NCBI RefSeq assembly: GCF_003610015.1
Contig: NZ_AP018933.1
Coordinates: 1,550,001 to 1,614,000, forward strand
DNA from: Zymobacter palmae
GTDB lineage: Bacteria > Pseudomonadota > Gammaproteobacteria > Pseudomonadales > Halomonadaceae
Direction of reading: 5' to 3'
DNA: 64,000 bases
Of the stretch, positions 15,728-26,846 are shown one piece after another. The notes under the pieces were generated by a model that was not told the origin of the DNA, did no database searches, and saw nothing but the letters and a program-made list of their open reading frames with translations. A program made the position numbers and the translations under genes. The stretch's first letter is position 1. Every line of letters starts with the position of its first letter.

Positions 15728-18700
15728 TCATTTCTTGACTGCATCACTAGGCAATGTATCAGGGGTACGTCCTAGACTGAAGGTGTAGATCAGATCCAGT
15801 GCCTGCGATGTACCCGAGACCCCTTGCAAATACAGGTTCTGCATCAAGCGATAGCGCAGCGTCAGTTCGGCGATAGGCGAAAAGACCCCAACGCCATAGC
15901 TGACCTTCAGACGCGGCAGTACATAGCCACTGACCACGACCTTGCTGTTGTCACCCGTACCCGCGGTATCCAGCGTCAGGTCCTGAATACCAAACGTTTC
16001 ACCGATTGCACCAACCGTACTGCCACTCTGGGCGATCGACAGCCCGATCAGAGCGGATGTCAGCGCGTTGTCGTTGCTGCCGGAGTCACTGGCATGGCCT
16101 TGTAGCAAATAGGACAGCGCCGACGTCTCGTTCATTGCAGGATCGGAGAACACTTGGATATTGGGCGACTGAGCCGTACCGGTCACCTTCACCCCTGCGG
16201 TCACGTTATCTTCGATACTTTCCGGATTGCGGATCGCTACGATGTCAAGACGCGGCTGAGCGGCCGGGCCAGTGAACACGATCTCGCCTTTCTGGATGAT
16301 CAAGTCCTGACCGAATGCCTTATAGCGGCCATCCTTCAGCGCCACCGTGCCAAACAGCTGAATGGCATTTTGGCGCTGACGCACATCGAAAGCCCCCGTG
16401 ATGTTGCTGTTGAGGCCATAGGCCGCCAAATGCACATCCTTGCCGAAGCTGACACGCACGTTGAGATTGATTGCCATACCCGCTTTCTGCAGAGCCGCAG
16501 CATCCGCCCAGCGTCGTTCACGCGACAGGTTCTGTTTTTCCAGTCCCGCACGCAGGCGATCCAAATGAGCCGCTTCGTCACGTGTCAGAATCACCTCATC
16601 ACTGGAGGGCGTCTGTACGGTCGGCGGCAGCTGTGCCACTTCGATGCGCGCCCACGGTACGTCAACGTTACCTTCGATGCTGAGCAGCTCAGGGTTAGCC
16701 TTCAACTCGATATGCGGCGACACTTTCACACGCCCATAGTCCAGCGCCATGATTTCAAGCGGTGTGCCGTTGTCGCGCAGCGTCATCGCCACCTGCCACG
16801 GCGCATCGAGTGGCCATTGCGCACTGCCGTTCAGCAGCAAGCGCGAATCACCCGATGCAAGATAGCCGTCGATCTGCCCCTGCTCGCCGTGCAGATCAAG
16901 CGCGATGCGCGCGTCATCCAGCGCAATGGGCATGATGGGGCCTTTGGCTTTCACGCCCCCAAGCACCAGCTGCCCCTCCAGATGCGGATGCGCGAGCGTG
17001 CCGCCCAGCGCAATTCGGCCATTGACGGCCCCGTCCAGTGAATCGATACCGGCAATCAATGGGCGATAGGGTGACAGCAGCAGCTGTTCAACGGCGATGG
17101 ATCCGGACAGCTGGCGTGCGACAAGAGGATCGCTGATACCAACGTCAAGACGCAGCTGGCCCGCATTCTTCAATACCATCTGCGTCTGCAGATGTGCCTT
17201 TTCTGGCGTCGCGTCCAGCACGAGATGCGTCGACATCGCAGGCAGGCTATAGGCTTTGCCGTCAGCATCCTTCCCGCTGACAGTCACGCCGTTAGTCAGA
17301 TCACCATTGGCTGTCCAACGTGTACCACCGGCAGACCAGCGGGCATCGACACGGCCCTGCGTCGTACCACTAACGCGCCACGGGTCAGGCATGACACTGT
17401 TGAGCATCGCCATCGGCAGCCCTTCCAGCATAAGCTGGGCTTGACCATGGTCGGCGCTGGCCTGAATCACCTTGTCGGCACACAAACGCCCGCCCTGAGC
17501 ACGCACCAAACAAAACGGCTGCACCGTGGCCGCGGACGCATTGAGGTCAACATCGGCGACTAGCGGACCAGTGAGTGCAACCTGTCCTACCTGTGCCGCG
17601 TCAACAGACAGCGGCGTCACGCGGGCACGATAATGATGCGTCTGGGCATTTAGACCACCCTCAAGCGCCAAACGCGCTTGGGTCACAGCAGAACCTTTTT
17701 GGCCATCCACACTGACGTTCAGGCGATGCTGGCTCAAACGCCCTTTCAGGGTCAGCGCTGCGGAACGCAGTGCCAGGGCGCCGCTTTTCACGCCCGTAGC
17801 ACTCAGCGTTACATCCATATCAGGATCGTCGCTACCACTGCCACTGCCGTTCAGCGATAAATGCTGTAACTGGTGAGCCGCATAGCGCAGCTGATCACCC
17901 TGTAGATCGACGCGGCCGCGCGGCGATGTCAGTGGCCCACTCACGTCGAGCTGCCCCCGCAAACGCCCCCCTAGCCCCGGCCACAGCGATGACAGCATGG
18001 GTGCATCAATCGTCGCGTGCAGATCAGACTGCTCAGCCACAACACCATGCGCCTGCAGCTGGTTGCGTCCCTGACGCAGATTAAGGTTGCGGATCGTCCA
18101 GTGGAAGCCGCTATCCCCTTCCAGCTGACCTTCCAGAGCCAGTGGCTGTTTCATCAGACTGCCATTCAGCGCCAACTTCGGCACCTGCACATTCCAGCTG
18201 GCATCGTCGTGCTGCTGGAACTCGACATGTGTCTGACCCGACAGCAAGCCCGGTACGGTCGGTGCCAGCGCATCGACCTGTAGCTGGTCGAGGGTAACGT
18301 CAGCTTTCGCTGCCAGCCTCGGAGCCCATTGCACCTGCCCTTGGCTCTGCAGGCCGCCCTTGCTGCCAACCCCCACCTTCAATACATTCCACGCAAACTG
18401 ATGGTCGTCACCTTGCCCCGCTAAATGAATTGGCATCGGTTTGAGCGTGTTACTGCGCACCGTGCCATCAACGCCCAACCGGTATCCGGTCAAATCGCCT
18501 TCGGCCAACACATTGAGTCCATCAACCCGGTATACCGCGCTAGCCTGACGCCGTTCGGTTTCACTCAGCGGCCACTGAAGCTGCGGTGATACGATGCTCG
18601 CCGAGAACGGCATCAGCTGCGACAGCAGATCGGCCTTGATGCCGACCTTCATCGGCATCTGCCCTTGTCCATCAAGCTGCAGATTCACCGCAGCAAGGGA

Positions 18701-19666
18701 ACCACCCACGCGAAGAGAAAGTCGTTCGTCTTGCAACGGCGCATGATGTACCGTGCCGTCCAACGACACGGAGAGCGGATATTCCCCGCTCAAACGGACA
18801 TCCGCTGTAGCGTCCAGCTCACCATCAGGACCGCTGTACTGCAAGCGATCAACAACCACACGGGTATCGCGCGCGTGCATGGCCAAGGCAATGCTATCAA
18901 TGCGCAGCGGCGCGCCAAGTCCGTCGATATCGACACCGGCCACAGCAATGGCGGGCACGTCCACATCGACGGGGAGCGTGATATCGGGCAGTTGAATGCG
19001 CGAAGCAGGCAGATCCAACGGATGAATACTGAGAGGTGCCAGAGGATTGGTCAGCGGAGCACGTGCTGTCGGCGTGCTTGCTACCGATGCAGGTTTGTCT
19101 TCTGAAGAAGCTTCGGCCGCCGGTGCCAGCGTGACACGCGTGTCGTCTAGGTGCGTTTCGGCCAGCGTGACCAAACTGCCGTCCATGCGGACACCACTTG
19201 AAAAGTGACGCCAAGACATCGTCATGCCCGTTGCCATTTCCATCGAGACATCATCCAGCACAATCCGGCGGATTTCGACAGGAATGGGGGTCTGAATGCG
19301 CGCCAGCGGCGTTGATGAACTGCTCGTTTCCGCGGTCGTTTCAGCAGCAGGCCCCACAACAATATGGATGCCCTGACCACTCAGATCATCTAGGCACAAC
19401 CGCCCTTTGAGCAAACAGTCGGTTGCCCAGCGCAGCTCCAGATGGCTGGCCTGCAACTCCGTCGTACCCAGCGGTAGGCGCAGCCCCTCCAGTACTAGGT
19501 GATCCAGCGGAGCACCTTCGACGTGGTCATAGCTGAGATAGCCGTGAGAACGCGCTTTATCAAGCAACCAGGCGGTACCCGTAGGAGACAGAATGAACCC
19601 TACCCCGAGCAGTATCAGGCCCATCAGGCCGCATAGACTCCAACCAACGATGCGAAACCCACGCAT
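15728..19666 (-). CDS. tamB: Translocation and assembly module subunit TamB
   Basis: A 1312-residue inner-membrane-anchored protein of the TamB/AsmA-like lipid-bridge family. An N-terminal hydrophobic anchor ([21 protein letters not shown]) is followed by a very long beta-rich region and the C-terminal DUF490 domain ending in [13 protein letters not shown]. TamB spans the periplasm and works with TamA in outer-membrane protein assembly or phospholipid transport. The start at 19666 gives a TGATG overlap with the tamA stop, a hallmark of coupled translation; a start at 19702 is also possible. E. coli TamB is about 1259 residues, so size fits. Confidence 0.92.
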   Translation of the reverse strand: MRGFRIVGWSLCGLMGLILLGVGFILSPTGTAWLLDKARSHGYLSYDHVEGAPLDHLVLEGLRLPLGTTELQASHLELRWATDCLLKGRLCLDDLSGQGIHIVVGPAAETTAETSSSSTPLARIQTPIPVEIRRIVLDDVSMEMATGMTMSWRHFSSGVRMDGSLVTLAETHLDDTRVTLAPAAEASSEDKPASVASTPTARAPLTNPLAPLSIHPLDLPASRIQLPDITLPVDVDVPAIAVAGVDIDGLGAPLRIDSIALAMHARDTRVVVDRLQYSGPDGELDATADVRLSGEYPLSVSLDGTVHHAPLQDERLSLRVGGSLAAVNLQLDGQGQMPMKVGIKADLLSQLMPFSASIVSPQLQWPLSETERRQASAVYRVDGLNVLAEGDLTGYRLGVDGTVRSNTLKPMPIHLAGQGDDHQFAWNVLKVGVGSKGGLQSQGQVQWAPRLAAKADVTLDQLQVDALAPTVPGLLSGQTHVEFQQHDDASWNVQVPKLALNGSLMKQPLALEGQLEGDSGFHWTIRNLNLRQGRNQLQAHGVVAEQSDLHATIDAPMLSSLWPGLGGRLRGQLDVSGPLTSPRGRVDLQGDQLRYAAHQLQHLSLNGSGSGSDDPDMDVTLSATGVKSGALALRSAALTLKGRLSQHRLNVSVDGQKGSAVTQARLALEGGLNAQTHHYRARVTPLSVDAAQVGQVALTGPLVADVDLNASAATVQPFCLVRAQGGRLCADKVIQASADHGQAQLMLEGLPMAMLNSVMPDPWRVSGTTQGRVDARWSAGGTRWTANGDLTNGVTVSGKDADGKAYSLPAMSTHLVLDATPEKAHLQTQMVLKNAGQLRLDVGISDPLVARQLSGSIAVEQLLLSPYRPLIAGIDSLDGAVNGRIALGGTLAHPHLEGQLVLGGVKAKGPIMPIALDDARIALDLHGEQGQIDGYLASGDSRLLLNGSAQWPLDAPWQVAMTLRDNGTPLEIMALDYGRVKVSPHIELKANPELLSIEGNVDVPWARIEVAQLPPTVQTPSSDEVILTRDEAAHLDRLRAGLEKQNLSRERRWADAAALQKAGMAINLNVRVSFGKDVHLAAYGLNSNITGAFDVRQRQNAIQLFGTVALKDGRYKAFGQDLIIQKGEIVFTGPAAQPRLDIVAIRNPESIEDNVTAGVKVTGTAQSPNIQVFSDPAMNETSALSYLLQGHASDSGSNDNALTSALIGLSIAQSGSTVGAIGETFGIQDLTLDTAGTGDNSKVVVSGYVLPRLKVSYGVGVFSPIAELTLRYRLMQNLYLQGVSGTSQALDLIYTFSLGRTPDTLPSDAVKK

Positions 19667-21516
19667 CAGAATTCGGGGCCAATGGCGAAGTGCAGACGCC
19701 ACGAGTCCTCCTTGCTATCAAAGGGATGAGCGATATCCAATCGGATGGGGCCGACGATGCTCTGCCAGCGAACCCCCAGTCCAGCGGAGCGTTTCAAATC
19801 ATCAGAGGTAGGGTTGGATTCCCACACGCTACCGGCATCGTAGAACGCCGCAGCCCACCAGTTACCTGCGATACGGCGCTGGTATTCCAGTGTACCAACC
19901 AGCATGTTCTGGCCACCGATCAACTCACCGGCCGCATTGCGCGGTGCCACGTCGTTATAGGAATAGCCGCGGATGCTGTTATCACCACCAGCGAAGAAGC
20001 GCAATGACGGCGGCAGGCGGTGGAAATCGTTAGTGGCCGTCGCACCGCCAATCAAGCGCCCGAAGAAGCGGTTATCGTTACCTAGGTGGGTAATCCACTG
20101 CGTGGAAGCCTCAGAACGTAGGAAGGTCACATCCGAATACAGCAAATAACGGTTGGCCCCTTCGATCTTGAGCGTCTGGCGGTTCCCCTGCATTGGGAAG
20201 CGCGCATTATCGACATCGGTGCGCGTCCATGCCATCCCCGGCATCGAAATAAAGACCGTGTCTGTATCATCCGCTTGAGTAAAGTGCTCGAAGGCAAAGG
20301 TAACGTAGAGGCGCTGCTCCCAACCGTTCTCGAACTTCCACACACGAGCGGGCGTCAAGTACTCGCGCACGCTGTTGGTGTCGTTATCATTGATGCGTTT
20401 GATGCCGTATTCGACTTCGTAGCGACCGCGTAATGGATTATCCAGCGGGATAGAATACAGCCCTGACAGAATCTGTTTCTTACCTGATAGATACAGGCTG
20501 TTGTTCCAACTGTCGCCGTTCGTATTAACCCACGGCTGGTTCCACGACAGTTTGGTGCGCGGCCCTTCATCGGTGGAGAAACCGATACTGGTCTCGAAAC
20601 GATGGCGATCTGCGGGAGTGACGGTAACGTCGATATTGGCCTGACCACGATCACTGCCAGACGCTTTCGGGGCAGCAGTAGCAGAGTCCACTGCCACATC
20701 AGGCGGCACCTCGACCACATCAGCTTCAGCGGATGCCGGGGCCTGCAACTCGGGCTTGATAGCAATACTGCGGAACCAACCGGCATCACTTAACCGCTGG
20801 TTATAACGCGACAGGTCATCGGCCAGATAGTAGTCGCCGCTGTTGAAGGGACGCAGCGCATCAATCTTGTCTTGGTCAATCTGTACCCCACGGTAGCGAA
20901 TATCGCCGTAGGTGTAGCGCTTGCCACTTTCGAGCACTAGCAGGATGTCCGCACGGTTTTCCCACGGACGAACCTCAATGCGACTCAGCGTGTAGTGCGC
21001 ATCAAAGTAGCCCCGCTGCGCCGCTAGGGTCGACAGCGCCGTCTTAAGCGTTTCGTAGTCGTAGTGCGACAGGGCTTTGCCCTTGTCCGCTACTAACGCA
21101 CTGTCATCCACCAGCTTGCTGAAGTTTTCATCCTTTTCCGCTTCGCCAAGCACTTCGATATTCAGCCCATGGATAATCACTGGATCGCCGGGCACGATCT
21201 TCAACTTGACCTTCGACCGAGTCAGCGATGTGATGGTGATCTCTGGCGAATAATAGCCATGCGCTTTTAGCGCCTTGACGACGGATGAATTAACCTGCCG
21301 TTTGAACGCTTCGGGATCGGCGTCGTCGGGAATCGTCAGCGGCTTGAGATAGTTGACGACGTTGGTCGCCGCGGGCCCGGACATACCGTCCAGGTCGACG
21401 CTCAGTGCCAGCGCATGGACCGGCCATAGCGTCCATGCTGCCAGCGCAGCCAATGCCGTACAGCGGCGCCATGCAAATGGCCTGGCATTCACCGCAGAAT
21501 ATTGGGGGCGAATCAT
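19666..21516 (-). CDS. tamA: Translocation and assembly module subunit TamA (Omp85 family)
   Basis: A 616-residue outer-membrane protein of the Omp85 superfamily. It has an N-terminal signal peptide (ending near WPVHALA), three POTRA-like domains (about residues 40-270) and a C-terminal 16-strand barrel. The barrel carries the Omp85 signature GGDNSIRGYSYND and ends in the typical aromatic residue (LHFAIGPEF). A low-complexity Ala/Val/Asp-rich insert lies around residue 260-290. The start at 21516 puts the signal peptide first and has an AGGGA ribosome-binding site. tamB is coupled to its end. Confidence 0.93.
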   Translation of the reverse strand: MIRPQYSAVNARPFAWRRCTALAALAAWTLWPVHALALSVDLDGMSGPAATNVVNYLKPLTIPDDADPEAFKRQVNSSVVKALKAHGYYSPEITITSLTRSKVKLKIVPGDPVIIHGLNIEVLGEAEKDENFSKLVDDSALVADKGKALSHYDYETLKTALSTLAAQRGYFDAHYTLSRIEVRPWENRADILLVLESGKRYTYGDIRYRGVQIDQDKIDALRPFNSGDYYLADDLSRYNQRLSDAGWFRSIAIKPELQAPASAEADVVEVPPDVAVDSATAAPKASGSDRGQANIDVTVTPADRHRFETSIGFSTDEGPRTKLSWNQPWVNTNGDSWNNSLYLSGKKQILSGLYSIPLDNPLRGRYEVEYGIKRINDNDTNSVREYLTPARVWKFENGWEQRLYVTFAFEHFTQADDTDTVFISMPGMAWTRTDVDNARFPMQGNRQTLKIEGANRYLLYSDVTFLRSEASTQWITHLGNDNRFFGRLIGGATATNDFHRLPPSLRFFAGGDNSIRGYSYNDVAPRNAAGELIGGQNMLVGTLEYQRRIAGNWWAAAFYDAGSVWESNPTSDDLKRSAGLGVRWQSIVGPIRLDIAHPFDSKEDSWRLHFAIGPEF

Positions 21517-21835
21517 GCAACGTCCCTGCAAGAAGATGAGTCGGCGTAGCCCGTGGCAGCCCGCAGGCGCCACGGCTTGAGCAATAAGCCTTGAGAGGCT
21601 CGCATACATCACGCGAAAGACACCCTTGCGCTAACGGGTATTCATCCGTCCACGACAAAGGCTTATGAGGGTTACTATAGCGGGATTATCCCTGATGTGG
21701 TGGGATGATTCTAGCCTAGCCGTCTTCATGTTGGCCGGCTGCCGCTCTCTAACCCCTTGTCCGCCCGCAGAATCGGAAACGAAGAATGCCGCCCGGGGGC
21801 GGCATTCTCACTCAGCGAGAAATTCTTAGCGTCAC
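21517..21835. other. Intergenic region between galU and tamA
   Basis: 319 bases that should hold the tamA promoter and the galU terminator hairpin (21784-21807). I see no gene. Confidence 0.6.
21784..21807 (-). terminator. Hairpin after galU
   Basis: GAATGCCGCCC pairs perfectly with GGGCGGCATTC around a two-base loop, about 30 bases after the galU stop. The T-run on the minus strand is weak. Confidence 0.65.
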
Positions 21836-22720
21836 TCAGTCTGCATACTGTTTTAGCAGCGCACGGAATCCTTCACCGTATTTCGGGTGCTTGTGTCCGA
21901 AGGCCAGAATGGCTTCCAGATAGCCCAGCTGGTGGCCACAGTCATACGTCATGCCAGCCATGCGGTAGGCATCAACGCCTTCGCGCTGGCGCAGCGTTTC
22001 GATAGCGTCTGTCAACTGGATTTCACCGCCTGCCCCAGGCTTGGTGTCTTGCAATATCTTCAAGATCGAAGCCGGCAGAAGATAGCGACCAATGACGGCC
22101 AACGTGGAAGGTTCAGTTCCCGGCGCAGGCTTTTCGACCACACCCGCCAGCGGCGCATGCTCGCCTGCACGAGGTGCTTCGCCATCAATATCCACGATAC
22201 CGTATTTGTATGCCATATCGCGCGGCACGTCTTCTACCATCAGTTGGGCGCGGCCGTGTTCATCGAACGCTTGAACCATGCGGCCTAAGTCGTTGTTGCC
22301 ATCGTCGAGGGCACCCTCAACCAGTACGTCTGGCAGCAGTACTGCAAACGGCTCGTTACCGATGACAGGCTTGGCGCACAGTACGGCATGTCCCAGCCCC
22401 AGCGCTTCCGGCTGACGCACACTGATGATCGCAACATCGCTTGGCAGGATATGGCGCAACTCTTCCAGCAGCTCTGTCTTGCCTTTCGCTTCCAGCTGCG
22501 CTTCCAGCTCGAAGTGCTTGTCGAAATGGTTTTCGATGGCCGATTTATTGGAGTGCGTGACCAGGATGATCTCTTTAATGCCGGCACGAACAGCCTCTTC
22601 GACCACGTACTGGATGACGGGACGATCAACGATCGTAATCATCTCTTTTGGAATTGCCTTGGAAGCAGGCAAGCAGCGAGTCCCAAATCCGGCCACAGGC
22701 AGAACGGCTTTACGAATCAT
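21836..22720 (-). CDS. galU: UTP-glucose-1-phosphate uridylyltransferase
   Basis: A 294-residue enzyme that makes UDP-glucose for lipopolysaccharide, exopolysaccharide and glycolipids. The nucleotidyltransferase signature AGFGTRCLPASKAIPKEM stands at residues 10-28; VVEKPAPG and GGEIQLTDAI follow as in the family. Length is normal. It is divergent from ubiG with a 410-bp intergenic region, and is followed by a hairpin. Confidence 0.96.
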   Translation of the reverse strand: MIRKAVLPVAGFGTRCLPASKAIPKEMITIVDRPVIQYVVEEAVRAGIKEIILVTHSNKSAIENHFDKHFELEAQLEAKGKTELLEELRHILPSDVAIISVRQPEALGLGHAVLCAKPVIGNEPFAVLLPDVLVEGALDDGNNDLGRMVQAFDEHGRAQLMVEDVPRDMAYKYGIVDIDGEAPRAGEHAPLAGVVEKPAPGTEPSTLAVIGRYLLPASILKILQDTKPGAGGEIQLTDAIETLRQREGVDAYRMAGMTYDCGHQLGYLEAILAFGHKHPKYGEGFRALLKQYAD

Positions 22721-23130
22721 GAAGGTCCCTTTTCTTAGTATCCATATAAAGCAGCGGACATCTGACTGCCCTTTTACGCTTTATACTCAATAAATAATGG
22801 CAAGAACGCGGACTATACCGACAACCTATCCGTTGCGTCTCTATAATCATGACATTAGACGGTAAATCGTATTGGCACAACATCTGTTAAACCGCAAAAA
22901 CGGCCGCGTCTCATTTGTTAACATCACTGCGCATATCGAGTACGCACTGCAGCGATCCTGTATACTTCGACACATGACCCACAGCTTTTACGTCACAAAC
23001 GGCATCGTCCTCTACGCCTATCGGGCGACATTCACGTTTGCTACGCTGGGTTTGCCATCTTCATGCATATTTCGATACGGCGAGTCGTTTTTCGTGCCGT
23101 TGAGTTCTGACGCTCTTTCAGGAAGCCCTC
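22721..23130. other. Divergent promoter region galU / ubiG
   Basis: 410 bases between divergent genes. No gene, repeat or riboswitch is evident. AT-rich stretches around 22790-22870 are likely promoter DNA for galU. Confidence 0.5.
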
Positions 23131-23859
23131 ATGTCCGAAAGCACTTTTTTCACGACGCCCAATGTCGACCCCCACGAGATCGACAAGTTTGCAGCGCTGG
23201 CCGACCGCTGGTGGAGTCGCGATGGCGAGTTCCGTCCTCTGCATGACATCAACCCTCTGCGCGTGCGTTTCATCACCGAAGGTTGCGGCAGTCTAAGCGG
23301 TCGCCGCATTCTTGATGTCGGCTGCGGCGGTGGCATTCTGAGCGAGGCCATGGCACATCAGGGCGCACATGTCACAGGTATCGATCTGGGAGAAGCCACG
23401 ATCGGTGCAGCCAGAGCACATGCTGAAGGCCAGCCACTAGCGCTGGACTACCGTGTTGTCAGCGTCGAAACACTGGCCGAGGAAGCACCGGGCCAGTTCG
23501 ACGTGGTGACCTGCATGGAAATGCTTGAGCACGTTCCGGATCCAGAAAGCATCGTGGCCGCTTGCGCACGACTGGTCAAACCGGACGGTCATCTCTTCTT
23601 CAGCACCCTGAACCGCCATCCCAAAGCATGGCTGTTCGGCATCGTGGCTGCGGAACGTGTGCTTAAGCTACTGCCAGCGGGCACGCACGACTACCATCGT
23701 TTCATTCGCCCAGCCGAACTGGCCTGCTGGGCGCGCCATCATCATCTTGAGGTGCAGGGGTTCAAGGGTCTGAGCTATCAGCCGCTTACCCGTCAGTACA
23801 GCTTGGGCAACGACCTGAGCATCAATTACATGATGCACTGCCGCCCGAGCATTGGCTGA
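23131..23859 (+). CDS. ubiG: Ubiquinone biosynthesis O-methyltransferase
   Basis: A 242-residue SAM-dependent methyltransferase that performs both O-methylations of ubiquinone synthesis. The opening DPHEIDKFAALADRWWS and the SAM-binding motif ILDVGCGGGILSEAMA (near residue 55) are characteristic; EMLEHVPDP follows as motif II/post-I. An AGGAAG ribosome-binding site precedes the ATG. It is transcribed alone; a hairpin at 23884-23919 follows. Confidence 0.95.
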   Translation: MSESTFFTTPNVDPHEIDKFAALADRWWSRDGEFRPLHDINPLRVRFITEGCGSLSGRRILDVGCGGGILSEAMAHQGAHVTGIDLGEATIGAARAHAEGQPLALDYRVVSVETLAEEAPGQFDVVTCMEMLEHVPDPESIVAACARLVKPDGHLFFSTLNRHPKAWLFGIVAAERVLKLLPAGTHDYHRFIRPAELACWARHHHLEVQGFKGLSYQPLTRQYSLGNDLSINYMMHCRPSIG

Positions 23860-23883
23860 CGCCGACCTACCGTCCAATACGGG

Positions 23884-23919
23884 CGAAGCCCCGACGCCAA
23901 GGTGTGCGACGGGGCTTCG
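23884..23919. terminator. Hairpin between convergent ubiG and cpoB
   Basis: CGAAGCCCCG pairs with CGGGGCTTCG around a 16-base loop. There is no strong T-run; it may act on both convergent units. Confidence 0.5.
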
Positions 23920-23987
23920 TGACAGGCGGTGCAGCCACGAATGTGGCTGCCACTTCTTGCGCCTAGCATAACGGCAGCGGAGTGAGA

Positions 23988-24764
23988 CTACCCCGCTACT
24001 TTCTTAAGAAACGTATCGGCCAGCCCTGCGGCAGACGACTTCGGGTACTCTTTCATCACCTGCTGCAAACGCTTCTGCGCATCGTCGACACGTCCCTGAC
24101 GCGCATTCACCAGCCCAAGCTTGTAAAGCGCATCGGCGCGCTTGCTGCTCTTGGGATAATCGTTGACGACGGTCAAGAACGCTTTCTCAGCCTTGTCCGC
24201 TTTACTGCCTTTCAAGTACAGCTCACCCAGCCAATATTGCGCATTGGCGCGCAGCGGATCATTGGCATACTGCGTGCTGAACGCTTCGAATGCCGCAATA
24301 GCCTGATCGTTCTGATGCGCCTGCACCAGATCGAACGCTTTTTGATAGGCCTCTTGCGCACTACCTGCTTCGGCACTGCCTTTTGCGCTGTCTGTAGCAG
24401 CATCACCCGTCGCAGGCGCAGCGGCATCGCTATTAGCCCCTGTACTATTGCCGTTCTCCAGCGCTGATAGACGCTGTTCGAGCGCATCATAACGCTGAAG
24501 CGACCGCTGCTGCTGGTCGTCCAATTGATGCTGAAGCTCTTCTAACCGCCCTTGCAACTGATCAATCGTGGTCTGCTGCGACTGCAGCTGATTGAAAAGC
24601 ACCATGTTGCCAGAGGCAGCAGGCGTGTTCTGCACGGACACGTTCTGTGCCTGTGCGGGCGCACTTCCGGCATCCTGTACCGGCGCAGCCACATCATCGG
24701 CCCATACGGAAAGTGGGAGCACTAAGGCTCCCACACCGCACAGTCCTTTCCATAGAATTTTCAT
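23988..24764 (-). CDS. cpoB: Tol-Pal system protein CpoB (YbgF)
   Basis: A 258-residue periplasmic protein with a signal peptide (ending SVWA), a trimerising coiled coil rich in Gln (about residues 50-105: LQSQQTTIDQLQGRLEELQ), a Ser/Ala/Thr linker and three C-terminal TPR-like repeats (AYQKAFDLVQAHQNDQAIAA and following). CpoB coordinates peptidoglycan synthesis by PBP1B with outer-membrane constriction through the Tol-Pal machine. It is the last gene of the tolA-tolB-pal-cpoB run. Confidence 0.94.
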   Translation of the reverse strand: MKILWKGLCGVGALVLPLSVWADDVAAPVQDAGSAPAQAQNVSVQNTPAASGNMVLFNQLQSQQTTIDQLQGRLEELQHQLDDQQQRSLQRYDALEQRLSALENGNSTGANSDAAAPATGDAATDSAKGSAEAGSAQEAYQKAFDLVQAHQNDQAIAAFEAFSTQYANDPLRANAQYWLGELYLKGSKADKAEKAFLTVVNDYPKSSKRADALYKLGLVNARQGRVDDAQKRLQQVMKEYPKSSAAGLADTFLKKVAG

Positions 24765-24793
24765 AGGTCCGGACTCACATTGGTTGCTGCTGA

Positions 24794-25330
24794 TCAGTAA
24801 GCGAATTCAACGCGACGGTTCTGACCATAGCACTGTTCAGTACGTTCGCCACAGACCGGACGTTCCTGACCATAGCTGACGACTTCGATCTGACCTGCGT
24901 TGACACCCTGTACGGCCAGGTACTGACGAACGGCGTTGGCACGACGTTCACCCAGACCCAGGTTATATTCGCGCGTACCACGGGCGTCAGTGTGGCCCTG
25001 CAGAGTCACGTGAGTGCTGGTGTGTGCACGCAGGTAAGCCGCATGGTCGTTGAGGACAGATTCGAATTCAGGGCGAATGGTATCGCGGTCGAAATCGAAG
25101 TAAATGGTGTTGGTTGTCGGCATCTGGCTGCCAGCAGCAGACAGATCCTGACCGGAAACACCGTTGCCGTTCAGACCGTTGGCAGATGCGCCAGAAGAAT
25201 TGGTCATGTCGGTGTTGGCACCGTTAGCGCCTGCACCGTTGTCGGGTACGGTGCTGTTGCTGGAACAGCCTGCCAGAGCGGCGATGGAAAACGCAGCAAC
25301 AAGTGCTTTAGCGTAAGTGGAAACTTGCAT
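24794..25330 (-). CDS. pal: Peptidoglycan-associated lipoprotein Pal
   Basis: A 178-residue outer-membrane lipoprotein. The lipobox LAGC follows the signal peptide at about residue 20. A Gly/Asn/Ser-rich linker leads into an OmpA-like peptidoglycan-binding domain with TIYFDFDRDTI and LQGHTDARGTREYNLGLGERRA. Of two close Met codons the second (25330) is chosen, because the AAGGAG ribosome-binding site then has proper spacing. Pal ties the outer membrane to the wall and is the partner of TolB. Confidence 0.95.
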   Translation of the reverse strand: MQVSTYAKALVAAFSIAALAGCSSNSTVPDNGAGANGANTDMTNSSGASANGLNGNGVSGQDLSAAGSQMPTTNTIYFDFDRDTIRPEFESVLNDHAAYLRAHTSTHVTLQGHTDARGTREYNLGLGERRANAVRQYLAVQGVNAGQIEVVSYGQERPVCGERTEQCYGQNRRVEFAY

Positions 25331-25388
25331 GGTCATCTCCTTATGAGAAATACCGAAGACAGCGTTATGACTGTCGTTAGTTCACTGA

Positions 25389-26684
25389 TCAGTCGAGAAA
25401 CGGCGACCACGCCGGCTCTCGTACGTTTCCTTCCGCCGAGGGAATGGCAAAGGATGCCCGCCCGTCGGCAGATACTGCATTCAACTCGCCTCGTGCACCT
25501 TTCTGTGTGGCATATACCACGATGGTGCCATTGGGCGCAACGGCAGGCGCTTCATCCCAGACGGTATTCGTCATAACGGATAAGCGTCCTGACGCAACAT
25601 CTTGACGTGCAACCTGAAAACCCTGATTGGAGCGCGTCACCAGATAGATATTACGGCCGTCAGGTGAGTAATGACCACCTGCATTGTAGCGATTGGTGAA
25701 TGTCATACGCTGAGCACTACCTGTCGCAAGGTCCATGCGGTAGAGCTGAGGTTGACCACCTTTGTCGGAAGTATAGATCAGTGATTTACCGTCGGGGCTG
25801 AAATCTGGTTCGGTATTGATCGCACGATCCTGTGTCAATCGTTTCAGGTTGCGCGTCGCCAGATCCATCAGATAGATGTCTGGCGTACCATCTTTCGACA
25901 GCGCCATGGCTAGGCTGCGCCCATCCGGTGACCATGATGGAGCACCGTTGATGCCGACGAAACTGGCCAGCTTGAGGCGACGCCCGGTCGCCAGCTCCTG
26001 AACGTAGATCGCAGGACGCTTGTCTTCAAAGGAGACATACGCCAGCTTGCGCCCATCCGGTGACCATGACGGCGACAGAATTGGCTCGCTAGAGGTGAGT
26101 ACCTCCTGCGGCCCATAGCCGTCTTGGTCAGAAATATAGAGACCAAAGTGCTGATTGTTGCCCAGTCCTTGAGCCGTCACGTATGCCAGCTTGGTACGGA
26201 AGGCCCCTTTGGTTCCTGTGATGCGTTCGAAAACACGGTCAGCGATGTAGTGTGCCCCTTGGCGCAGCTGCGCTTGAGTATCCGCCACAGTGACGGCCTC
26301 CGACAGCCACCGTTCATGGGTTGCCACATCGTGCAGTTCGTACTGCAGGCGATAGCCTCCTGCAACGGCTTCCGCACGCCCGATGACCAGATAGCGCGCC
26401 TTGAGCTGTTGCCAGACACCATAATCCACGGCAGACCCCACAACAGGTGCGGGCAGCAATGAAGACTCGCTTAGAGGGGCCAGCGCGCCGCTGTTGCGAA
26501 GATCTGCAGCCACGATCTGACTGACGGGCTGAGGAAGAGACGCCTGCCCTTGGAAAGGGGTCACGGCAATGGGGATGGCCTGATCGTTGGCGTGCGTGAT
26601 CTGGATCGTCAGCGCCGCCTGCGATGGTGCCGACAGACACATAGCAACCAGCGAGCCAACGGCCGCCGCCAGCAACCGTTTCAT
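25389..26684 (-). CDS. tolB: Tol-Pal system periplasmic protein TolB
   Basis: A 431-residue periplasmic protein, the usual length. A signal peptide ([23 protein letters not shown]) precedes an N-terminal alpha/beta domain. A six-bladed beta-propeller follows, with repeated blades containing [15 protein letters not shown] and YSPDGRN. TolB binds Pal and is displaced by the TolA machine. The start at 26684 has a GAAAGGGA ribosome-binding site and gives the signal peptide; the longer frame is not supported. Confidence 0.95.
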   Translation of the reverse strand: MKRLLAAAVGSLVAMCLSAPSQAALTIQITHANDQAIPIAVTPFQGQASLPQPVSQIVAADLRNSGALAPLSESSLLPAPVVGSAVDYGVWQQLKARYLVIGRAEAVAGGYRLQYELHDVATHERWLSEAVTVADTQAQLRQGAHYIADRVFERITGTKGAFRTKLAYVTAQGLGNNQHFGLYISDQDGYGPQEVLTSSEPILSPSWSPDGRKLAYVSFEDKRPAIYVQELATGRRLKLASFVGINGAPSWSPDGRSLAMALSKDGTPDIYLMDLATRNLKRLTQDRAINTEPDFSPDGKSLIYTSDKGGQPQLYRMDLATGSAQRMTFTNRYNAGGHYSPDGRNIYLVTRSNQGFQVARQDVASGRLSVMTNTVWDEAPAVAPNGTIVVYATQKGARGELNAVSADGRASFAIPSAEGNVREPAWSPFLD

Positions 26685-26846
26685 TCCCTTTCTCCCACGA
26701 AGTGTGGCTGCCACTGAGCTGGGCTCAGAAGGCGCCACACCAAAACTATTCGATATCATGCCTGATGCACTCCTTTGCCTCGACTGATGATAGTGTGCCT
26801 CACCACGTTTTGTACAAATCCTTGCTCAGAAAGTGCCAACGAACAC